Assembly: GCA_016125005.1 (NCBI GenBank)
Contig: WGMQ01000012.1
Location: forward strand, 62,001 to 126,000
Length of the DNA stretch: 64,000 bases
Direction: 5' to 3'
DNA from: a bacterium
Lineage (GTDB): Bacteria; Sumerlaeota; Sumerlaeia; SLMS01
Shown here: piece by piece, positions 25,993 through 34,447 of the stretch
How positions within the stretch are numbered: the stretch's first letter is position 1
How the letters are laid out: the number at the start of each line of letters is the position of its first letter
Translations under genes and position numbers: made by a program
Notes under the pieces: generated by a model
Database searches by the model: none
Told to the model about the DNA's origin: nothing
The model's input: the letters and a program-made list of their open reading frames with translations, nothing else

Positions 25993-27017
25993 TGAAGCGC
26001 CTCTCCCTTTCACTCTTCCTTCTCGCCGCGTTGCTGATCTTCGCGGGCACACTCGCGGCCCAGACGCCGGCAGGCGAGGATGAGATGGATTCGCTCGCGA
26101 CCGGACCAGTGGCGGAAACACCGCGCGAGTTGCAGGCCGAGTTCATCGTCCCGAGCACTCCCGTGGAGGTCGGCGTGCCCTTCCCGATCCGAGTGAAGGT
26201 GCTGATCCCGGGCGATTTCGAGAAACTGATCCTCACTCAGGACAAGTTTGGCGTCGCGTATCTCGTCGGCGAGGAGTTCCGCCCCATCGGGAACAACGAG
26301 TTCGTCGCCTCGTATCGTGTGCGGAAGCCGGGCGACCACACTTTCAACCCGCAGGTGTTCGGGAAGACAGCGGGTAGCGAAGAGGCCATTCGCCTCTCCT
26401 CGGCGCCGTTCAAGCTCACGGTGAAGGAACCGGCCGCGGAAGCGTCGACTTCGAGTCACGGTTTCCCCGATGTGCGTGCGATCCCGTTCGACTACACGTG
26501 GCGGAACGTAGTGTTGGGTGCCGCGTCCGTGCTGCTCCTCATCGTGCTGGTGATTCTCGGTTTCGTGGTGGCGGCGATCCTGCGCAAGCGGGCCTCGAAT
26601 GTTCCACCGATCACGGTGCGCCCGCCGATCGAGCTCGCACTGGAGGAAGTGAAACTGCTGTCTTCTCTGGAGATTTTCCTGGTGCGTGGCTCCGACGCTC
26701 ATTACACGGCTCTTTCAATGGCGCTTCGCCGTTATCTTGAGGGACAGTTTGGCGTGCCCGCCGCGGAGATGACAGAGGACGAGGTGATCGATTTCATTCG
26801 TAGGAACCTGGACACGGCCAACCAGGCTGCTGTGCTGAACCAGGTGCTCACGCGCAGCTCGCTTGCCAAGTTCGCGCGGCAGCCGATTTCCCGGGAGATC
26901 GCAGGCGAGGACTGCGATGCATCGCTCAAGTTCCTCCAGCGCGAGCAACAACGGCTTGAGGCGGCCGACGCCGCGCGGCGTGCGCGCGAGGCGCAGGCAG
27001 ATCGGTCGGCCGCATGA
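25989..27017 (+). CDS. Single-pass membrane protein of the Bat operon (BatD/DUF4381-like)
   Basis: A 342-residue protein. It has a signal peptide (about 1-25, ending LAAQTP), a periplasmic Ig-like domain (about 45-145), one transmembrane helix (about 170-195, VVLGAASVLLLIVLVILGFVV) and a cytoplasmic helical domain (about 215-342). Position and topology fit the small protein often found between DUF58 and the first VWA gene in Bat operons. The cytoplasmic part resembles DUF4381. I cannot assign a biochemical activity. It overlaps both neighbours by 4 bp, consistent with one translationally coupled operon. Confidence 0.75.
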   Translation: MMKRLSLSLFLLAALLIFAGTLAAQTPAGEDEMDSLATGPVAETPRELQAEFIVPSTPVEVGVPFPIRVKVLIPGDFEKLILTQDKFGVAYLVGEEFRPIGNNEFVASYRVRKPGDHTFNPQVFGKTAGSEEAIRLSSAPFKLTVKEPAAEASTSSHGFPDVRAIPFDYTWRNVVLGAASVLLLIVLVILGFVVAAILRKRASNVPPITVRPPIELALEEVKLLSSLEIFLVRGSDAHYTALSMALRRYLEGQFGVPAAEMTEDEVIDFIRRNLDTANQAAVLNQVLTRSSLAKFARQPISREIAGEDCDASLKFLQREQQRLEAADAARRAREAQADRSAA

Positions 27018-28012
27018 GCAACCTGATCAACCATTTCGCCCATCCGTGGATGCTCCTGGCACTGGTACTTGTGCCGTTGCTACTCATCCTGCAGCGCCGC
27101 AGCGAGCGGAACGCACCATCGGTGCTGTATAGCGATCTATCCATGGCCCGCGGTCTGCCGAGGAGCGCGCGACAACGCTTCCTTGCAATGGTGCCGTATA
27201 GCAGGGCACTGGTGCTGACGCTCGGAATCGTGGCCTTGGCACGGCCCCAGTACGGAAACCTGGAAATGAAGACGAGCGCGCTTGGCGTGGACATCGCGCT
27301 GGTGCTCGACGTCTCGGGCTCGATGATGGAGGACGACTACGTTCCGAATCGCCTGGAGGCCGCGAAGGCCGCAGCCCAGGCATTCGTGAAGGCCCGCGCC
27401 ACGGACCGCGTGAGCGTGATCGTGTTCGCCACTTCGGCGGCGCTCCTTTGCCCGCCGACACTGGACATGGCCGCGGCCGAGCAGTTCATCGGCTCGATTC
27501 ACCGCGACATGATCGCAAACGGATCGACGGCCGTGGGCGACGGCCTGGGGTTGGCGGTTAGCAAGCTGAAGGACTCCAAGGCGAAGTCGCGCGTGGCGAT
27601 CGTCCTGACGGACGGCGATAGCAACTCGGGGCGCCTCACGCCGGAGCAGGCGGCAGAGACAGCCGAGGCTCTCAAGGTTCGTGTCTATACAATCGGCCTC
27701 ACGCGAGGCAACTCTTCCGCGCCCCAGATGGGATTGCTCGGCGGTCCCATGTTCGCACCTCCCTCCGCGGGCTTCAACGAAGAGCTGCTCAAGAACATCG
27801 CCGAGCGCACCGGTGGAAAGTACTTCCGCGCCAACAATGAGCGCAGCCTCAGGCAGATCTACCAGGAGATCGATGCCCTCGAGAAAACAGAGATCGAAGT
27901 GAAGCAGACAGCCGACTATGATGAGCGGTTCTTCTACTTCTGGCTTCCGGCGCTTGCGCTGCTGGGCCTTGAATTCCTGCTGAAGGCCTTCTGGCTGAGG
28001 AGGCTTCCGTAA
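27014..28012 (+). CDS. batA: BatA-like VWA domain membrane protein
   Basis: A 332-residue inner-membrane protein with hydrophobic segments near the N-terminus (about 12-27 and 60-80) and near the C-terminus (about 305-325). They flank a von Willebrand factor A domain. The MIDAS metal site reads VLDVSGSMM (DxSxS), followed by the TDGDSNSG segment. Bat proteins are linked to aerotolerance and envelope stress in Bacteroides and Leptospira, but their mechanism is unresolved. It overlaps the preceding gene by 4 bp and the next by 1 bp. It holds the dyad at 27127 (encoding YSDLS) and GTCTATAC at 27683. Confidence 0.92.
   Translation: MSNLINHFAHPWMLLALVLVPLLLILQRRSERNAPSVLYSDLSMARGLPRSARQRFLAMVPYSRALVLTLGIVALARPQYGNLEMKTSALGVDIALVLDVSGSMMEDDYVPNRLEAAKAAAQAFVKARATDRVSVIVFATSAALLCPPTLDMAAAEQFIGSIHRDMIANGSTAVGDGLGLAVSKLKDSKAKSRVAIVLTDGDSNSGRLTPEQAAETAEALKVRVYTIGLTRGNSSAPQMGLLGGPMFAPPSAGFNEELLKNIAERTGGKYFRANNERSLRQIYQEIDALEKTEIEVKQTADYDERFFYFWLPALALLGLEFLLKAFWLRRLP
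27127..27142. repeat. Dyad GTATAG-CGAT-CTATCC
   Basis: Inside batA, encoding YSDLS. One arm has C in place of A at its fifth base (CTATCC); the spacer is 4 nt. Confidence 0.8.
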
Positions 28013-29049
28013 TGGGATTCATTCATCCGGAAATGTTCTGGGCGTTGGCAGCGATTGTGCCGATCCTGATCGCCTGGTCCTTCGCGAAGCGCTGGCGTCA
28101 GCGGCGCCTCGGTCAATTCGTCGTCCCCGAAAACTGGTCGGATCTTGCAGCAACCGTGTCGAGCCGCGCCCGCTTCCACAAAGGTGCCCTGGTCATTCTG
28201 GCGCTGGTGCTCTCGGTGGTGGCCGCGGCGCGTCCGTGGTACGGCACCCGGGAGAAAGAACTCCGTCAGCGAGGCGTCAACCTGATCGTCGCCGTGGACA
28301 TCAGTCTCTCGATGGCGGCGCGTGACGTGGGTTCGATGAACGTCAACGGCAAGACCGAGATGGCGACGCGGCTCACCTATGCTTCCTCGCTGGTGCGACA
28401 GATTCTTGTCGAGGTACCGGGGCACCGTGTCGGCGTCATGCCTTTCGCAGGCGAGGCGTTCCTCCAGTGCCCGCTGACCAGCGACTATGGCGTGGTGATG
28501 GACGTGGTTAATGACCTGGGCTTCGACCTGCTCGACGCTCCGGGGAGCGATTTCCGCGATTTGGTGAAGAAGGCCGGTGAGGCCTTCAAACGGTCCGGAG
28601 ATGGCCGCCGTGTGCTGCTGATCGTCTCCGATGGCGAGGATCATTCCGAAAAGATTCGCGAAGCCATCGCCGCGGCGAAGGAATACGACATGCAGATTTA
28701 CGCGCTTGGTGTCGGTTCGCGCGATGGCGCGCCGCTGGTGCGTCCGGATGGCACCTACGTGGAGGACGAGCAGGGAATCAAGGTGATCTCGAAGCTGGGC
28801 GATGGCGTGTTGCGGGAACTGGCGAATGGCACAGGTGGCAAAGCCTACGTGGCACCGGTCGGCAGCCGACTCGATCCGGGCCCGGTCATCAATGACCTCA
28901 ACACAATCGCGCGGGACGATCTCGGCAAGGACAAGCGCGTGGTGCGTCAGGAACGCTACCAGTGGCCCTTGGCACTCGCCCTGCTCTGCCTTGCACTCGA
29001 GGCGGTCATCGGCGAACGTCGTCGCCAGCCTGCAAGGAAGGTGTCCTGA
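28012..29049 (+). CDS. batB: BatB-like VWA domain membrane protein
   Basis: A 345-residue paralogue-like partner of the preceding VWA protein, with hydrophobic helices at about 8-25, 55-72 and 315-332 and a VWA domain between. The MIDAS motif is AVDISLSMAA (DxSxS), and IVSDGEDHSE follows as the second metal loop. In Bat operons the two VWA proteins are thought to form a membrane complex with BatC-E. The stop overlaps the start of the next gene as TGATG, which supports coupled translation. Confidence 0.92.
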   Translation: MGFIHPEMFWALAAIVPILIAWSFAKRWRQRRLGQFVVPENWSDLAATVSSRARFHKGALVILALVLSVVAAARPWYGTREKELRQRGVNLIVAVDISLSMAARDVGSMNVNGKTEMATRLTYASSLVRQILVEVPGHRVGVMPFAGEAFLQCPLTSDYGVVMDVVNDLGFDLLDAPGSDFRDLVKKAGEAFKRSGDGRRVLLIVSDGEDHSEKIREAIAAAKEYDMQIYALGVGSRDGAPLVRPDGTYVEDEQGIKVISKLGDGVLRELANGTGGKAYVAPVGSRLDPGPVINDLNTIARDDLGKDKRVVRQERYQWPLALALLCLALEAVIGERRRQPARKVS

Positions 29050-30131
29050 TGCGCCAGCGACCAATCATCCTCCTCGCTCTCCTGCTTGCGGTGCCGCTGT
29101 CGGCGCAGCAGATCTTCGACCCCTTTGCCGGCCCGAAGAAGCCTGACACGGCGCTTTCCGACGGCTCCACGGCACCGGTGCCGACGCCCACCCCGACTCC
29201 CGAGCCCCCGACGATTGATCCCTCGGGCATCGGCTTCACTTGGTGGAACGACGGTCCGGCGATGGTCGAGAAGGGGAACGAGGCCTATCGCGCAGATCAC
29301 TTCATTGAGTCGGAGCTGTGGTATCAGGACGCACAGCTGAAGAGCGAACAGTTCGCCGCTCCGATCCAATATAATCAAGGTCTTGCACTGGCGCGCCAGG
29401 GTAAGTGGTCGGAAGCGGTGCCCACGCTTTCCGGGGCGCTGGACCGCTCGGGACAGGATGCCGAGTTGAAGACCGACCTGTACTACAGCCGCGGGACGGC
29501 CAACCTCCATCAGGCGCAGGAAGCGGCGGTGGCCATCCTCGGGATCGAGCAGTCCGGCAAACGCCTCAACAAGAAGCAGCGGGAGGAGTTGGAGGCTTCG
29601 AGACAGGCCGCGATCCAGCTTTGCTTCGACTCGATTGATGACTTGGGTCGAGCGCTCGAGCGCCGTCCCACTTGGGATGACGCCACGTTCAATAGGGCCC
29701 AGGCCCAACACCTGCTGACCAAGCTGACGAAGGACCCGCCGCCGGATAGCAACAAGCAGCAACAGCAGCAGCAAAGCGGCGACGGCGATTCCGACCAAGG
29801 CGACGAGCAACAGCAGGGTGATAACGAACAGAATCAGGACCAGCAGCAGGACCAGCAGAAGAATCAGGACGAACAGAACGGGCAGCAGGATCAACAGGAC
29901 GGCAACCAGCAGCAGCAAGGCGACCAGCAGCAGGATCAGCAGTCGTCCTCCGGCTCCCAACAGGGAGACAGCGAGCAGCAGGGTGGCCAGAGCCAGTCGC
30001 AGCAGGGGCAGCCAGCACAGTTGACCCCCGATCAGGCGGCATCCCTGCTGGAGATGCTGGGCCAGGAGGAGACTGTGCGCCTCCGCCTGCGGACGAATAG
30101 CGAAAAGCAACGGCCAGCCAAGGATTGGTGA
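29049..30131 (+). CDS. batC: BatC-like TPR protein with glutamine-rich tail
   Basis: A 360-residue exported protein. The signal peptide is at about 1-19 (LLALLLAVPLSAQQ), followed by a Pro/Thr linker, TPR-like repeats (about 65-240), an extreme Gln/Asp/Asn-rich region (about 238-325) and a short conserved C-terminal block LTPDQAASLLEMLGQEETVRLR. Such low-complexity tails and terminal blocks are typical of BatC. The start at 29049 overlaps the batB stop. An upstream start would run through batB in another frame. The Gln-rich part is built from CAG/CAA repeats and may vary in length between strains. Confidence 0.85.
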   Translation: MRQRPIILLALLLAVPLSAQQIFDPFAGPKKPDTALSDGSTAPVPTPTPTPEPPTIDPSGIGFTWWNDGPAMVEKGNEAYRADHFIESELWYQDAQLKSEQFAAPIQYNQGLALARQGKWSEAVPTLSGALDRSGQDAELKTDLYYSRGTANLHQAQEAAVAILGIEQSGKRLNKKQREELEASRQAAIQLCFDSIDDLGRALERRPTWDDATFNRAQAQHLLTKLTKDPPPDSNKQQQQQQSGDGDSDQGDEQQQGDNEQNQDQQQDQQKNQDEQNGQQDQQDGNQQQQGDQQQDQQSSSGSQQGDSEQQGGQSQSQQGQPAQLTPDQAASLLEMLGQEETVRLRLRTNSEKQRPAKDW

Positions 30132-30132
30132 C

Positions 30133-32091
30133 ATGCGTCGAGCAAGCCGTCTAGCAATCTATACAGTGACACTGGCCTCCCTGGTCGGCGCGGGACCGTT
30201 TGGCACCCTCGAACGCTTGTCGGCGCAGGATGTGCCCGCTGGCACGTCGGCTCCCCTTCCCGATGGGGTCAGCATCCGAGCCGACGTGGATCCCCCCCGA
30301 GTGACCATCGGCGATCCTTTCCGCTACACCGTAACCATCGAGGGGAGCGCGACTGAGCAAACTTTCGACGCGCCGGGCTTTGCGCAAACCGGCGCCTTGG
30401 AGCTGATCTCCGGCCCGAACTCCCGAAACGAATTCATCTACGACGGCAGCCGCTCGGTCATGCGGCGCTCCTTTACCTATACGCTGAAGGCAACGAAGGT
30501 CGGGACGGTGACGATTCCGCCCGCGCGGCTCCAGTTTGCGGGGCGGTGGTTCGACACCAACGCCATTTCCCTTCAGGTCGAGGATGTGCCGGACTTGGGC
30601 AAGGGGATGGATCAGGTGATCTCGGGCAAGACCAACTCGCCGGAGATCAATCGCGAATTGCAGGGCAACTATTTCGCCCTCGCCGAGGTGCCAGAGGTGG
30701 TTTACCGGGGTCAGCCGATCCCGATGACCGTCTATATTTACAGAGCGCCCTCGCTCGTTTCGTTCAGCCGTTGGGAACGCGTGAAGGACGCTTCGGGAAG
30801 CGACTTCATCATCCCGCAGGCACAAGAGCCGATGGACAGCCAGATGCTCGACTGGCAAACGGTCCGCTTCGGTGACCGAGATCTGGTGCGAGCGCCGCTC
30901 TACACGACTTGGGTGGTCCCGACGAAGTCCGGCGACCTGCGCATCACGCCGCCCTACACGCGCGTCTACCTGTCGGCGCAGAACCGAAACTCGCGCCGCA
31001 TTGAGGACCTGATGTTCGGTCCCGGTCTGATCCCGGTGGATCTGGAAACCCGGACCATGCGGGTCAGCGTGTTGGAGCCACCGGCCAAGCCCGCTGATGC
31101 GGCGCTTCAGGTGGTCGGTGACCTGACCGCCCGCGTCACGCTGGATCGCATGGACGAGAAGACCGGCAAGGCCGAGGTGCCGCAGCGCGAGTTGGTGACG
31201 CTGAACGTCACCATCGTCGGCGAAGGCTTCCTCGACCTCGTGACACCGCCGGTGCTCCCTGATCTTCCCGGCCTCGTTGCCATCGACAAGAAGACCTCCA
31301 CGAAGGCGCGAGTCGATGGTGGCCGGTACATGTCGCAGAAAAACTTCGAGTACATCTATCAGGCCTCTCAGCCCGGTGAGGTGACAATCGAGCCGATCTC
31401 CTTCGCCATGTTCAACCCCACGTCGGGTGAGCAAAGCGTCATCAAGAGCGCCCCGATTTCCCTCACGGTCACGCCGAGCAATACCGACTCGATCCTGGTG
31501 GGAGGCGGGCCTTCGAGCACTGCTGCGACCACGGCGATGGTCGGCAAGAGCGGCACTAAGGTCCTTGGCGGTGACGTGGCCTACATCGATACCGCTCCGC
31601 TGACGGGAACCGCCACGGCCGGTGGCCCCTTCTATGCGCATCCGTGGTTCTGGCTGCTTCAGCTCGCGCCGGTACTCACTGCATTCGGCTACGGCGGATG
31701 GCAGTTGTATAGACAATCCGAGCGCACCGAGTCGCCGGAGGCGCGGGCCCGTCGCATTCGCCGAGAGGTGGAGACAGCGCTGGCCAAGGCGAACTCCATC
31801 GTCGAGTCGGGTTCCCGCGACGAGTTCCACGCCCTTCTGGCAACAAGCCTCATCGGCTACGTGGCCACCCGGTTGCACACTTCGCCGATGGGATTGACCA
31901 TCGAGGCCGCTGCCGAGCGCCTGGTCGCACAGGGCGCCCCAGCGTCGGCGGTCGACCGACTCTCCGCTCTGCTGGGCCGTTGCAACTCTGTCCGATTCTC
32001 ACCTGCTCCCGACACACCGGCGGCGCGGCGCGAGCTCCTCGCGCAGGCCGGCGAAGTGCTGGCATCCCTCGACAAGGGAGGCGTCGCATGA
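30133..32091 (+). CDS. batD: BatD-like oxygen-tolerance protein
   Basis: A 652-residue envelope protein starting 1 bp after the batC stop. It has a signal peptide (about 1-33), several beta-sandwich domains (about 45-480), one transmembrane helix (about 500-525, AHPWFWLLQLAPVLTAFGYGGW) and a helical cytoplasmic tail. The N-terminal strand pattern PRVTIGDPFRYTVTIEG and the later VFNP-like IEPISFAMFNP are typical of BatD. An imperfect dyad (30149) sits in the signal-peptide codons. GTATAGAC at 31707 encodes LYRQ just after the membrane helix. It overlaps batE by 4 bp. Confidence 0.88.
   Translation: MRRASRLAIYTVTLASLVGAGPFGTLERLSAQDVPAGTSAPLPDGVSIRADVDPPRVTIGDPFRYTVTIEGSATEQTFDAPGFAQTGALELISGPNSRNEFIYDGSRSVMRRSFTYTLKATKVGTVTIPPARLQFAGRWFDTNAISLQVEDVPDLGKGMDQVISGKTNSPEINRELQGNYFALAEVPEVVYRGQPIPMTVYIYRAPSLVSFSRWERVKDASGSDFIIPQAQEPMDSQMLDWQTVRFGDRDLVRAPLYTTWVVPTKSGDLRITPPYTRVYLSAQNRNSRRIEDLMFGPGLIPVDLETRTMRVSVLEPPAKPADAALQVVGDLTARVTLDRMDEKTGKAEVPQRELVTLNVTIVGEGFLDLVTPPVLPDLPGLVAIDKKTSTKARVDGGRYMSQKNFEYIYQASQPGEVTIEPISFAMFNPTSGEQSVIKSAPISLTVTPSNTDSILVGGGPSSTAATTAMVGKSGTKVLGGDVAYIDTAPLTGTATAGGPFYAHPWFWLLQLAPVLTAFGYGGWQLYRQSERTESPEARARRIRREVETALAKANSIVESGSRDEFHALLATSLIGYVATRLHTSPMGLTIEAAAERLVAQGAPASAVDRLSALLGRCNSVRFSPAPDTPAARRELLAQAGEVLASLDKGGVA
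30149..30164. repeat. Imperfect dyad GTCTAG-CAAT-CTATAC
   Basis: Lies in the signal-peptide codons of batD, in a reading frame different from that of the dyad at 3591. It nevertheless shares the same 12-base string AGCAATCTATAC. Confidence 0.75.
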
Positions 32092-32852
32092 GACACGCAA
32101 TCCTTGGCCTGATGGTGCTGGTCCTCGCGATGATGGTCCCCGGCCGCGCGTCGGCCATGGACCTGAAGGAAGCCAACGGGCTGCTGGAAGAGGCACATCT
32201 CCTCTTCGAGCGCGGTGAGTCCCAGCGGGCGATGGAGAATTACGTGCGCGTCGCGGCCGAAGGCTTTCCCACGCCGCAGGTCTGGACCAATGCTGGCACC
32301 GCCGCCTATCGGGCGGGGGATGTGGGGCGGGCGGTCTTGTACTACAGTCGCGCGTTGCGGCAGGATCCGTCCTATGATCGCGCCATCCAAAGTCTTCGTT
32401 TCGTCCAGCCGGAGTCGAACGCCGCCGATTCAGGGACCGAGTTCCTGCGCTCCACCGTGGGACTGATCTCTCCTGGCATCTGGGCGTTGATCTCGCAGGT
32501 CGGTTTCCTCATGGTCTGCTTTGCCATCGCGCGGGCGCTCTCGCGTTGGAAGTCACCAGAGGCCCGGAGCCACTGGCTCATTGTTGCCGCGTGGTGCATC
32601 GTCTTTGTGGCCGCGACTGTGGGGATGACCTTCTGGACGCACAGCTATCGCACCGGCGGCAATGACGCCGTGGTGCTGACGAAGGGGGCGATCGCCCGGA
32701 GCGAGCCGCGTGCAGAATCAACGGCACAGCTTGAACTCCCGGCCGGCACCATCGTCTCGCTCACCGAGGCACCGGCGCGCGGCTTCGTACGCGTCAAGCT
32801 CGCCGACGGGCAGAGCGGGTTCCTTTCCACCCGCGATCTGGAGTCCATCTGA
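32088..32852 (+). CDS. batE: BatE-like TPR-SH3 protein
   Basis: A 254-residue protein. It has a signal peptide (about 1-23, ending RASA), TPR repeats (about 28-110; VWTNAGTAAYRAGDVGRAVLYYSRAL), two membrane helices (about 130-150 and 162-182) and a C-terminal bacterial SH3 domain (about 190-254; GAIARSEPRAEST ... GFVRVKLADGQSGFLSTRDLESI). This TPR-TM-SH3 order is that of BatE. The start is an ATGA overlap with batD. lspA begins 2 bp after the stop. Confidence 0.88.
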   Translation: MRHAILGLMVLVLAMMVPGRASAMDLKEANGLLEEAHLLFERGESQRAMENYVRVAAEGFPTPQVWTNAGTAAYRAGDVGRAVLYYSRALRQDPSYDRAIQSLRFVQPESNAADSGTEFLRSTVGLISPGIWALISQVGFLMVCFAIARALSRWKSPEARSHWLIVAAWCIVFVAATVGMTFWTHSYRTGGNDAVVLTKGAIARSEPRAESTAQLELPAGTIVSLTEAPARGFVRVKLADGQSGFLSTRDLESI

Positions 32853-32854
32853 CT

Positions 32855-33424
32855 ATGAGCAACCAAGCAGCCGAGGTGCAGCCCTCCGAGACACCTCAGC
32901 CTCCCCCACCCGGCGGAATCGCCTACTGGCCTGCGTCGCTTGGTGTCTGCACCACGTTGCTGGCTTTGGACCACCTGACCAAGTGGTTGGCAATCGCGCA
33001 CCTCAAGCCCGAGTGGTGGGGCGTCGCCTCTCCCACGGCTGCCATGTGGGCGGACCGCCCGCGAGTGGTGCTGATCCCAGAGTTTCTCCAACTTCAGTAC
33101 GCCGAGAACCTTGGCGCGGCTTTCTCGATTCTCTACGGGCACACCTTTCTGCTGGGCATCGTCAGCCTAGTGGCGACGGGACTGCTTGTTTGGTTCTGGC
33201 GGAGCCTGCCGGCGAACGAGATCTACGGACGCATCGCCGTTGCCATGGTGCTTTCGGGAGCCATCGGCAACATGATCGATCGCTTGTTCCGGGGCTATGT
33301 GGTGGACTTCATCGACGCGCACTGGTTCTACAAGGCACATTGGCCGACGTTTAACGTCGCCGACAGCGCGATCTGCGTCGGAGCCGTGATTATCTCGATC
33401 CGGTTTTTGAAGGGAAAGATTTGA
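32855..33424 (+). CDS. lspA: Lipoprotein signal peptidase
   Basis: Inner-membrane aspartic peptidase that removes the signal peptide from diacylglyceryl-prolipoproteins. At 189 residues it is slightly longer than usual because of a Pro-rich N-terminal tail of about 22 residues. The catalytic Asp blocks are visible: GNMIDRLFRGYVVDFID and FNVADSAI, together with the N-terminal LDHLTKWLA and YAENLGAAFS motifs. It follows batE by 2 bp and therefore may be cotranscribed with the Bat genes. Several predicted lipoproteins in the window would be its substrates. Confidence 0.95.
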   Translation: MSNQAAEVQPSETPQPPPPGGIAYWPASLGVCTTLLALDHLTKWLAIAHLKPEWWGVASPTAAMWADRPRVVLIPEFLQLQYAENLGAAFSILYGHTFLLGIVSLVATGLLVWFWRSLPANEIYGRIAVAMVLSGAIGNMIDRLFRGYVVDFIDAHWFYKAHWPTFNVADSAICVGAVIISIRFLKGKI

Positions 33425-33429
33425 GACGC

Positions 33430-33645
33430 ATGGGACCGGAAGCGCTCGGCAAGCTGCTGGTGGGAACCGGCGTGGCACTGGTCGTGGCCGGCGGTATCGT
33501 GCTCATGGCGGGGCGACTCGGGCTGGGACGCCTTCCCGGCGACATTCATGTTTCTCGCGGCGGCTTTAGCTTCTCGTTCCCCATCGTGACGTGCATCGTG
33601 GTCAGCATCGTCCTGACGGTGCTGCTGAACCTATTCCGCAGGTGA
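33430..33645 (+). CDS. DUF2905 family small membrane protein
   Basis: A 71-residue protein with two transmembrane helices separated by the DUF2905 hallmark GRLPGDIHVSRGGFSFSFP. Function is unknown; the family is widespread and often sits near lspA or ruvB. I start at the ATG at 33430. A TTG at 33421 inside the lspA stop region would add three residues and cannot be excluded. The gene ends 4 bp from the convergent glutaminyl-cyclase gene. Confidence 0.85.
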   Translation: MGPEALGKLLVGTGVALVVAGGIVLMAGRLGLGRLPGDIHVSRGGFSFSFPIVTCIVVSIVLTVLLNLFRR

Positions 33646-33649
33646 CGCC

Positions 33650-34447
33650 TTACTGCGGCGGGCGCTTGCCCAGCACGAACTCCAACTCGAAGAGCTTCGG
33701 CCAAAGCTTCCCGGTGACGAGGAAGCTGCGGGTCTCGGGATCGAAAGCGATTCCGTTCAGCACGTCCGCCTTGGCCTTGTCCTCGGGAGAGAGCAGCCCG
33801 TTCAGCGCAATCAGGCTGATCACCTCGCCGCTGTTCGGGTCGATCCCCGCGACCAGGTCGCGCTGCCAGATGTTGGCGTAGAGCACCCCGTCGACATACT
33901 CCAACTCGTTGAGCGCCGTCACGGGAGTGTCTCCCGCCTTCACCTCGATCACGCGCTCAATGGCGAAGGTCTCGGGGTTACGGAAGGTCACCTTGTTGGA
34001 GCCGTCGGTCATGAGGAGGCTCTTGCCATCGTAGGCCAAGCCCCAGCCCTCGCCCTCGTACGCAAACTCGCCGATCTTCTCGAAGGTCTCCTTGTTGTAG
34101 ACGAAGGCCTTCCCGTTTTTCCAAGTCAGTTGAATCAGCTTGTCGCCAACCAGGGCGAGGCCCTCGGCAAAGATGTCGGCGGGGAGGTCGATCTTCTTCT
34201 CGACGACGCCGGTCAGCGGATCCACGCGACGGAGGGACGAGCGCCCCTCAAGGCCGGTGCTCTCGTAGAGCTTGCCGCCGTCGAGCAGGAGCCCTTGCGT
34301 GAAGGCTTCCGGATCGTGGGGACGGATTGACAGGGCGCGGAATGTATAGAGCGAGACGGAGTCGGGCGGCGCCTGCGCGGTGCCCTGAAGGCCAAGCGAC
34401 AGAATGGCCGTGGCGAGGATGGCTTGGAGAAGGAAACGACGTTTCAT
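33650..34447 (-). CDS. Glutaminyl-peptide cyclotransferase (plant/bacterial type)
   Basis: A 265-residue exported five-bladed beta-propeller enzyme that converts N-terminal Gln to pyroglutamate. The signal peptide is at about 1-25 (MKRRFLLQAIL ... GTAQA). Family segments are HDPEAFTQGLLLDGGKLYES, then TGLEGRSSLRRVD, TWKNGKAFVYN, GWGLAYDGKSLLMTDGS, LNELEYVDGVLYANIW and LNGIAFDPETRSFLVTGKLWPKL. It overlaps truA by 4 bp and so belongs to the same minus-strand unit, although the functions are unrelated. The substrate proteins are unknown; the periplasmic location is inferred from the signal peptide. Confidence 0.93.
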   Translation of the reverse strand: MKRRFLLQAILATAILSLGLQGTAQAPPDSVSLYTFRALSIRPHDPEAFTQGLLLDGGKLYESTGLEGRSSLRRVDPLTGVVEKKIDLPADIFAEGLALVGDKLIQLTWKNGKAFVYNKETFEKIGEFAYEGEGWGLAYDGKSLLMTDGSNKVTFRNPETFAIERVIEVKAGDTPVTALNELEYVDGVLYANIWQRDLVAGIDPNSGEVISLIALNGLLSPEDKAKADVLNGIAFDPETRSFLVTGKLWPKLFELEFVLGKRPPQ

